Shown here piece after piece: positions 58,209-64,000 of a stretch of DNA of 64,000 nt; position 1 is the stretch's first letter; each line of letters begins with the position of its first letter. A program made the translations under genes and the position numbers. This DNA comes from Verrucomicrobiota bacterium. GTDB lineage: Bacteria; Verrucomicrobiota; Verrucomicrobiia; Limisphaerales; JACRJZ01. Where the stretch lies: the NCBI GenBank assembly GCA_016219875.1, contig JACRJZ010000151.1, positions 1 through 64,000 on the forward strand, in the 5' to 3' direction. The notes under the pieces were generated by a model. That model was not told the DNA's origin and did not search any database. It was given only the letters and a program-made list of their open reading frames with translations.

Positions 58209-59459
58209 TTACTTGATGTATTGCTGCAGGGTGAAAATGGGCAGGACCATGCTGATGAAAATCGTCCCGATGAAGCCGGCAATGAAGAACAACATCAGTG
58301 GCTCGGCAAACGCCACCGCCGTCTTCAACTCCCGGTCCAGGTCGCCTTCGGTGACATTGGCGATGCGGACGAGTTCCGCGTCCAGCTTGCCGCTCTCTTC
58401 CGCCACCGTGATCATCTCCAGCACCGCGCCGCTGAAAAGGCCCTTGCAGTCCGCCAAGCTGGCGCCAAGTTGCCCGCCTTGCTGAACGCGCTCGATGGAC
58501 TGCGACACCGCATCGACGAGGATTTGGTTGCCGATGGACTTGCGCGCGACGTTCAGGCCCTGCACCAGCGGCACGCCCGCGCCCAACAGGGTGCCCAGCA
58601 TCCGGCAGAAGCGCGACATCGCGAACTGCGCCACCAGCGGACCGACGAGCGGGGTGCGCAACATGAGTCCTTCCCACACCCGGCGGCCTTTTTCCGAGGC
58701 AAACCAGTTGCGCAGGATGAACCCAAGGACCACCAAGCCCACCAAGACGAACAACCCGTACGAGCGCACCACTTCACTCGTGGAAACGACCAGTTGCGTC
58801 GCCATCGGCAACGCCGCGCCGAAGCCCGCGAACACGGACTGAAACCGCGGAATGAAAAACGTGAGCAGGAACACGACGACGCCCAGCGCCAGCACCAGCA
58901 GGATGGCCGGATACAGCATCGCGGTCAGGACCTTCGAGCGCAGTTCCTTCTCGCGCGCCTGGAAGTCGGCGATCTGCGCCAGGACCAAGTCCAGGAACCC
59001 GCCCGTCTCGCCCGCCTGCACCATCGCCACATAGACTCGCGGAAAAACTTTGGGCGACTTCGCCATCGCGTCGGCCAGCGACATGCCGTCCACGACCAAG
59101 TCATAGACTTCCTTCCACTTGGCGGCGGCGGCAGGCGTGGAGGCTTCTTTGTGCAGAATGACGAGCGCGCGGCTCAGCGGCACGCCCGCGGCCAGCAGGC
59201 TCGAGAGCAGACGCGTGAAATTCTCCAGCACCCGCGCCGAGATGTGCTCGGACTTCTTTCCGAGCGGGAAGGAACCCAACGAGGCGGAGAGGCCGGAGTC
59301 TTTCTTGGCTTCCGCCTCAGCGGCTTTCTCGGCCAGGTTGATCGGACGGAGGCCCAAGCCTTCCATCTGCCGGAAGGCCTCGGGCCGACCGGCGGCTTCC
59401 AGCACGCCTTCGGCAATGCCTCCATCCGATTTCAAAGCTCTGTATTGGAAGGCGGGCAT
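58209..59459 (-). CDS. gspF: GspF inner membrane platform protein
   Basis: Started at the ATG at 59459 (MPAFQYRALKSDGG), this gives 416 aa. Two GspF domains each end in hydrophobic segments (VLTAMLYPAILLVLALGVVV; LFFIAGFIGTIFISMVLP). Conserved stretches include FTRLLSSLLAAGVPLSRAL and MVQAGETGGFLDLVL. It is the polytopic platform protein that GspE works on. Only 4 bp separate it from gspE. Confidence 0.93.
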   Translation of the reverse strand: MPAFQYRALKSDGGIAEGVLEAAGRPEAFRQMEGLGLRPINLAEKAAEAEAKKDSGLSASLGSFPLGKKSEHISARVLENFTRLLSSLLAAGVPLSRALVILHKEASTPAAAAKWKEVYDLVVDGMSLADAMAKSPKVFPRVYVAMVQAGETGGFLDLVLAQIADFQAREKELRSKVLTAMLYPAILLVLALGVVVFLLTFFIPRFQSVFAGFGAALPMATQLVVSTSEVVRSYGLFVLVGLVVLGFILRNWFASEKGRRVWEGLMLRTPLVGPLVAQFAMSRFCRMLGTLLGAGVPLVQGLNVARKSIGNQILVDAVSQSIERVQQGGQLGASLADCKGLFSGAVLEMITVAEESGKLDAELVRIANVTEGDLDRELKTAVAFAEPLMLFFIAGFIGTIFISMVLPIFTLQQYIK

Positions 59460-59463
59460 GGTT

Positions 59464-61233
59464 TTACTTCTGCCCCAAAGCCAGACTTCCGAGCGACTCC
59501 TCCGCCGCAACGCCGTCAAGCGTTTCGTTCTTCGTGGTGCGGGCGACTTCCTTGGCAGTGGTCACGCTCAGGACTTCTTCGACCGTGGTGATGCCCATCC
59601 GCACAAGGCGCCAGCCGTCTTCAGCCAGAGTCTTCATGCCGGCGCGACGGGCGGCGTCACGGATGACGTCGCTCGAGACGTTCTTGAGAATCAACTGGCG
59701 GATTTCGTTGTCGCTGTCCATCCACTCAAAGATGGCGTGACGGCCAAAAAAACCAGTGTTGCGGCATTCGCGGCAGCCGACAGAGCGGTAAATGGTCGCG
59801 TTCGCCGGGATGCCCACTTTCTCCTTGAACGCCTGGGCCGCGGGAGAGTTGTCCACTTGCTTGCAATGCTTGCAGAGCACGCGCACGAGGCGCTGGGCCA
59901 GCACGGCTTCGAGCGAGGAGGCCACGAGATACGGCTCCACGCCCATGTCCACCAAACGGGTCAGCGCGCCGGGGGCGTCGTTGGTGTGGAGCGTCGAGAA
60001 CACGAGATGGCCGGTCAGCGAGGCTTGCACGGCGATCTGCGCGGTTTCCTGGTCGCGGATTTCGCCGATCAGAACCACGTCCGGGTCATGGCGCAGGATG
60101 GAGCGCAGCCCGCGAGCGAAAGTCAGCCCGGCCTTTTCTGAAACCTGAATCTGGTTCACGCCCTTGAGTTGATACTCCACCGGGTCCTCGATGGTGATGA
60201 TCTTGCGGACCTCGTCATTGATGGCCGCGAGCGCCGTGTAAAGCGTGGAGGTCTTGCCGCTGCCGGTCGGGCCGGTGACGAGAATGATCCCGTGCGGCAT
60301 TTCCAGCACGCGCTTGAAGCACTCAATTTCGCGCGCGTCCATGCCCAACTCGCGCAGGCCGCGCAGCGTCGAATTCTGGCGCAGCAAGCGCATCACCACC
60401 GCTTCGCCGTGCAGCATTGGGATGACCGAGACGCGGATGTCCACCTCGGCGTCGTCGATGCGGATTTTGATGCGCCCGTCTTGCGGCAGACGCTTCTCGG
60501 CAATGTTGAGGTGGCTGAGGATTTTGACGCGCGAGACGATGGCCGGCTGGAACCGCTTGAGTTGTGCCGGCACCGGCACTTCCTGCAACACGCCGTCAAT
60601 ACGGTAGCGGATGCGGAATTCGTCCTCGAATGGCTCCAGGTGAATGTCCGAGGAGCGCAGTTCAATGGCGTCGCGCAGGACTTGGTTGACGAACCGGATG
60701 ATCGACGCGTCCTCCGCGGCGCTGTCGAGGTTGGTGTCGTCCTCCGGGTTTTCATCGACGACCTGGAAGGACGCTTCCTCACCCAGAGTGCCGATCGTGT
60801 CCGCGCCCACGCCGAGGCGCTTCTTCATCTCACGCAGGATGGCTTCGTTGGAAGCAAGCACCGGTGTGAGATTCAAGCCGGTCAGGGTCTTCAAGGCGTC
60901 GAGGCCCTGCGTGGCGAAGAGGCGGCTGGTCGCCACTTCGACCGTTCCGTTCACTCTCCTTAAAGGAAGCAGTTCCTCCTTTAGCAGAATGCGGGCGGGA
61001 AACAAAGAGAGAAGCTGGCGGTCTGGGTCAACATCGTCCAGCGTGGTGAACGCGAGGCCGTACTCCTTCGCCAGCCAGCGCAAGACATCTTCCTCGCTCT
61101 GGAAGGACGCTTTCGCGGTGGAGCGGGCCTGTTGTTCCAGGGCAGCCGCGTCCGTGGAGGACAGTTGCTTGGCCGCGACCATCCGGTCGATCAACGGCTT
61201 CAAGGGCGCCGCCTGGGCTTCGGCTTGGCTCAT
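59464..61233 (-). CDS. gspE: GspE type II secretion ATPase
   Basis: A 589-aa ATPase with a T2SSE N-terminal domain (LAKEYGLAFTTLDDVDPDRQ), Walker A TGPTGSGKTSTLYTAL near 318-333, Asp box (IITIEDPVEYQL), Walker B (LIGEIRDQETAQIAVQAS) and the C-terminal tetracysteine zinc motif CKHC...CREC. It powers pseudopilus assembly. It is the first gene of the T2SS unit, with a 43-bp gap to the small secreted gene 61277-61795, which might be the leading gene. Confidence 0.95.
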   Translation of the reverse strand: MSQAEAQAAPLKPLIDRMVAAKQLSSTDAAALEQQARSTAKASFQSEEDVLRWLAKEYGLAFTTLDDVDPDRQLLSLFPARILLKEELLPLRRVNGTVEVATSRLFATQGLDALKTLTGLNLTPVLASNEAILREMKKRLGVGADTIGTLGEEASFQVVDENPEDDTNLDSAAEDASIIRFVNQVLRDAIELRSSDIHLEPFEDEFRIRYRIDGVLQEVPVPAQLKRFQPAIVSRVKILSHLNIAEKRLPQDGRIKIRIDDAEVDIRVSVIPMLHGEAVVMRLLRQNSTLRGLRELGMDAREIECFKRVLEMPHGIILVTGPTGSGKTSTLYTALAAINDEVRKIITIEDPVEYQLKGVNQIQVSEKAGLTFARGLRSILRHDPDVVLIGEIRDQETAQIAVQASLTGHLVFSTLHTNDAPGALTRLVDMGVEPYLVASSLEAVLAQRLVRVLCKHCKQVDNSPAAQAFKEKVGIPANATIYRSVGCRECRNTGFFGRHAIFEWMDSDNEIRQLILKNVSSDVIRDAARRAGMKTLAEDGWRLVRMGITTVEEVLSVTTAKEVARTTKNETLDGVAAEESLGSLALGQK

Positions 61234-61276
61234 AACGTGGACCGCCAGCTTCTCTTCAATGTGTGAGGCGTGCGGC

Positions 61277-61795
61277 TCAGAGCAGCCCCGCCACGGTGGC
61301 GATGGCTTCCTGGCGCGGCGTCAACACCTTGCGGAGGTTCGCCTGGGCCTTCTCCAACTCGGCCTGCTTCACCTTGCGCGATTCCAGGTACTTCGTCAGC
61401 GCGGCCTTCAGGTCGGCACTGGACGCTTTCGAGTCGATGGCCTTCTGCAGCGCCTCGGCTTCGGGATTGGGCGGGCCAAAGCTGGGACGCCGGTTCTGAT
61501 CACCCTGGTTGTCGCCGCCGGGACGCGGTCCACGGCCAAACATGCCCCGACCACTCAAGGACGCCATGCGCGCCTCGGACACCTTCTGCACCAGCGGCTG
61601 GATGGCTTTCCATTCCGTCTCGTCGGTGATCTCCAATTGTTCCTTGTAACGGTCCATCATGCGTTGTTGGAACTGCGCCGGATCGAAGTTGCCGCCGCCG
61701 CGGCGTCCGCCGCCCTCTTGTGCCAGGACGTTGGTGGCACTCGCACCCAGCAGGACGGCCAAGCCGCCCGCCAACAGCAAATGGTTTAGTTTCAT
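61277..61795 (-). CDS. Small secreted helical protein, CpxP/Spy-like in character
   Basis: A 172-aa exported protein with signal peptide MKLNHLLLAGGLAVLLGASA, then a Gly/Arg/Asn-rich stretch, then helices with periodic LTPRQEA (QANLRKVLTPRQEAIATVAG). That is reminiscent of periplasmic CpxP/Spy-family chaperones, though the family is not certain. GGAAG precedes the ATG. It lies 43 bp upstream of gspE on the same strand. Confidence 0.7.
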   Translation of the reverse strand: MKLNHLLLAGGLAVLLGASATNVLAQEGGGRRGGGNFDPAQFQQRMMDRYKEQLEITDETEWKAIQPLVQKVSEARMASLSGRGMFGRGPRPGGDNQGDQNRRPSFGPPNPEAEALQKAIDSKASSADLKAALTKYLESRKVKQAELEKAQANLRKVLTPRQEAIATVAGLL

Positions 61796-62301
61796 AATGT
61801 GACTTCCGCTCTGTTTGTTTTGTTTTGTTCTCGTGGCCTAACGGGTCTGCACAATGGTGCTCCCGCGACTCACGAGGCAATGGCCTCGCAAGTAACATGC
61901 CAGTCGAAAATACCTTTGATCCGAGGGTTCTCCACAGAGACTGCGCGCAATATCTGCTCAAACCCCGCCGCCGCGCGCAGAAATTGCGCGAGCAAGCCGC
62001 GACGAATTCGGAACATATCAGGCCCCCTGCGGTGAACGTCTGGCCCCCCCGTTGCGTCAGCGTCAACACTGAGGATTCGGGATGAAGTCCTCTCGAAGCG
62101 GACAGGCGAGTAAGCCAAGTCACATCCTTCTTCGCAGGCGACCACCAGCGAACAGGGAAGTCCTTTGTGCCGGTGGGTGAGCTGGCTCCGCTCAGACAGA
62201 GGTGAAATGCTGGATTGCTTTGGCGAAGCGTTTCTGCGATCAAGACCGCCAGAATGAACAGCCCCGCAAATCTCATCGGATGCCCCTCCAAAAGGTCCCA
62301 C
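61796..62301. other. Divergent promoter region, no gene seen
   Basis: These 506 bp separate the divergent CpxP-like gene and the glycoside hydrolase gene and presumably hold both promoters. No convincing -35/-10 pair, sigma-54 site or palindrome was found. A minus-strand open frame from 62276 begins with a leader-like hydrophobic stretch (MRFAGLFILAVLIAETLRQ) but runs on into the CpxP-like gene in another frame and is not accepted as a gene. Confidence 0.5.
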
Positions 62302-64000
62302 ATGAATACTTGGCTTCAGGCCGTGGCGCCCCTCGCGCTGGCGGGCATGACATGGCCAATAGCGGCCGTGACACCCCAGCCCGGCGAATTCCTCGCCTGT
62401 CGCAGTTGGTCGGATCGGATCTTTGCCGCGACCAATCCAGCCGCGGCGAGTCACCTGAAACTGCTGCACGAAGATGTCCCCGATTCCGTGGCGCGGGGAC
62501 GGTCGTGGCGCGGCACACCCTTTCAACTTGGCGAAAAGACTTACGCACACGGCCTCGCGTTTAACTCCACCAAGCACCTCCTCGTCCATCTGGACCGGCC
62601 CGCGCGGCGGTTCACGGCGGCAGTCGGCGTGGAGAACAACGACGACACACAGCGTGGCGAGACACAGGGCCACGGCTCGGTCACATTCCATGTCCTGGTG
62701 GACGGCCAAGAGGTCTTCACCTCACCGATCCGGCGGCGCAAGGACGGACCGTTGCCCCTCGAGGTGCCGTTGCGCGGGGCGCGCGAGTTTGAGATTCGCG
62801 TAAAGGACGGTGGCGATGGCCGCGGCTGGGACCAAGCCTTGTGGGCGGAGGCGGTGGTGTCGTGTGAAGACGGCACGAAGCTGCGCTTGCAGGACTTGCC
62901 CTGGGCGCACGAGACGAACGCCAATCCCTACGTTGTTTCCTTCCTCTACAACGGCGCGCCGAGCGCAACGTTGCTGGCAAAGTGGTCGTGCGCCGCGCGC
63001 GCTGAAGGCGAAGGTTCCGCCCGTCTGCGTCGCGACGTGAGTTACACGGATCCCGCCACGGGGCTGCAAGTGCGCATCGAGGCGGAGGTGTTCCAGGATT
63101 TCCCGGCCGTGGAGTGGGTGGCCTATCTGAAGAACACGGCCACCACCAACACGCCGATGCTCGAAGCCATCCAGGCGCTGGACACGGTGATGCCCGTGCC
63201 GGCAGCGGGGGCGGCGAAGCTGCATTGGGCCAAGGGAGCGGTGGCATCCTTCGATGACTTCGCCCCGCAGGAAACCGAGTTGAAAGCCGGCGCCAAGCTG
63301 CGTCTGCAGCCCGGCGGCGGCCGTTCCTCCAGCCAGGTGATGCCGTTCTTCAACCTGGAGGGCGCGGGCGGCGGCATCGTGGCCGCCATCGGCTGGAGCG
63401 GCGAATGGGCGGCGGAGTTCTCCTGCGACGCGCGCGGCCAAGTGGCGATGAAAGCCGGCCTGGCGCGCACGCACCTGGTGCTGCGTCCGGGCGAAACCAT
63501 CCGTACGCCGCGCCTGGCGATGCTCTTCTACGAAGGCGACCGCTGGCACGGACAAAACCTCTGGCGCCAGTTCGTCTTGGCGCATCATCGGCCTCGCCTT
63601 GCGGGCCAGCCGCTCGTCGCGCCCATCACTTGCGGCAACTGGGGCGGCACGCGCGCCGAGGTGCATCTGGACAACATCGCCAAGATCGAGCAGCAGCAGT
63701 TGCCCATCGCGTACTACTGGATCGACGCAGAATGGTACGGTCGCGGCGGCTGGCCGGTGAACGTCGGCACCTGGGCAGTGAAGAAGGACCTTTACCCCGC
63801 CGGCTTCAAGCCGCTCAGCGACGCGCTGCGGAAGTCGAAGCGCGAACTGATGCTGTGGTTCGAGCCAGAGCGCGTTTTCAAAGGCACGGCCTGGCACAAA
63901 GAACATCGCGACTGGCTGCTCGACATCGGCGGCGAGAATTTCCTGTTCGACCTGGGCAACCCCGCCGCGCGGCAATTCCTCACCGACTTCATCTCGGCGA
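62302..64000 (+). CDS. GH36-like alpha-galactosidase with NPCBM domain (partial)
   Basis: The frame from the ATG at 62302 (MNTWLQAVAPLALAG, a signal-like start) stays open to the window edge, so the C-terminus is missing. Residues about 70-180 form an NPCBM-type sugar-binding domain (TYAHGLAFNSTKHLLVHL, FTAAVGVENND). A beta-sandwich follows, then a TIM barrel with ITCGNWGGTRAEVHLDNIAK, YYWIDAEWYG and MLWFEPERVF, the GH36/clan D pattern of alpha-galactosidases. The visible part is 566 residues. It should release terminal alpha-galactose outside the cytoplasm. Confidence 0.85.
   Translation, partial: MNTWLQAVAPLALAGMTWPIAAVTPQPGEFLACRSWSDRIFAATNPAAASHLKLLHEDVPDSVARGRSWRGTPFQLGEKTYAHGLAFNSTKHLLVHLDRPARRFTAAVGVENNDDTQRGETQGHGSVTFHVLVDGQEVFTSPIRRRKDGPLPLEVPLRGAREFEIRVKDGGDGRGWDQALWAEAVVSCEDGTKLRLQDLPWAHETNANPYVVSFLYNGAPSATLLAKWSCAARAEGEGSARLRRDVSYTDPATGLQVRIEAEVFQDFPAVEWVAYLKNTATTNTPMLEAIQALDTVMPVPAAGAAKLHWAKGAVASFDDFAPQETELKAGAKLRLQPGGGRSSSQVMPFFNLEGAGGGIVAAIGWSGEWAAEFSCDARGQVAMKAGLARTHLVLRPGETIRTPRLAMLFYEGDRWHGQNLWRQFVLAHHRPRLAGQPLVAPITCGNWGGTRAEVHLDNIAKIEQQQLPIAYYWIDAEWYGRGGWPVNVGTWAVKKDLYPAGFKPLSDALRKSKRELMLWFEPERVFKGTAWHKEHRDWLLDIGGENFLFDLGNPAARQFLTDFISA

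Noticed and set aside
61500..62303. Minus-strand open frame starting with a leader-like segment near 62276
   Set aside because: It runs into the CpxP-like gene in another frame and has no recognisable domain.

Overview
This window is a dense, G+C-rich bacterial chromosome segment. The gene set points to Verrucomicrobiota, probably a Pedosphaera/Limisphaera-like lineage. Reasons: lipid A synthesis (lpxB) shows a Gram-negative envelope; there are Tat-exported xylose-isomerase-like and Gfo/Idh/MocA proteins; there are two PQQ-type beta-propeller proteins, a HEAT-repeat protein with a C-terminal beta-sandwich, an H-x9-DG-type pseudopilin and a LamG/Ig giant; and the intergenic palindromes are numerous. 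The phylum is inferred from the gene set, not from a marker gene.

Layout. 0-16 kb is housekeeping and envelope: an SDR oxidoreductase, miaB, adk, an aromatic amino acid decarboxylase, a PQQ-like protein, an Old-Yellow-Enzyme/GltD-type fusion, a second SDR, lpxB and two Tat-exported sugar isomerase-like proteins. 16-17.3 kb is an orphan sugar-type ABC ATPase. 17.5-31.2 kb is an accessory, defence-like zone. It holds a glutamine-amidotransferase remnant, a small coiled-coil gene, an apparent operon (DNA methyltransferase with Mrr-like nuclease end, TIR-transmembrane protein, 83-aa Cys protein), a broken ISAs1-like transposase, a type IIG restriction-modification enzyme, an unknown gene and a DUF3800 gene with a premature stop. 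The HEAT-repeat and Gfo/Idh genes sit inside this zone. 31.5-39.5 kb holds an amidase, a retropepsin-like protein, another PQQ-like protein, a NarL-type two-component pair, a polyprenol-phosphate mannosyltransferase and leuD.

39.6-61.8 kb, all on the minus strand, is a secretion block. It contains a 1428-aa LamG/Ig protein, a pseudopilin, an NtrC-type regulator with its histidine kinase, and a near-complete type II secretion operon read gspE-F-G-H-I-J-K, then PilM/N-like, PilO/M-like, PilP/C-like, and a secretin split into two genes (N-domains and C-domain). A small secreted CpxP-like gene precedes gspE. The window ends inside a plus-strand GH36-like alpha-galactosidase with an NPCBM domain that has no stop before the edge.

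The most unusual signal is the palindromic DNA. At least four kinds of inverted-repeat element lie between genes, and three copies lie inside open reading frames in frame: one adds about 34 residues to LpxB, and two make up most of the prepilin leaders of GspG and GspJ. This resembles, but is not evidently the same as, the coding palindromic elements known from Rickettsia.
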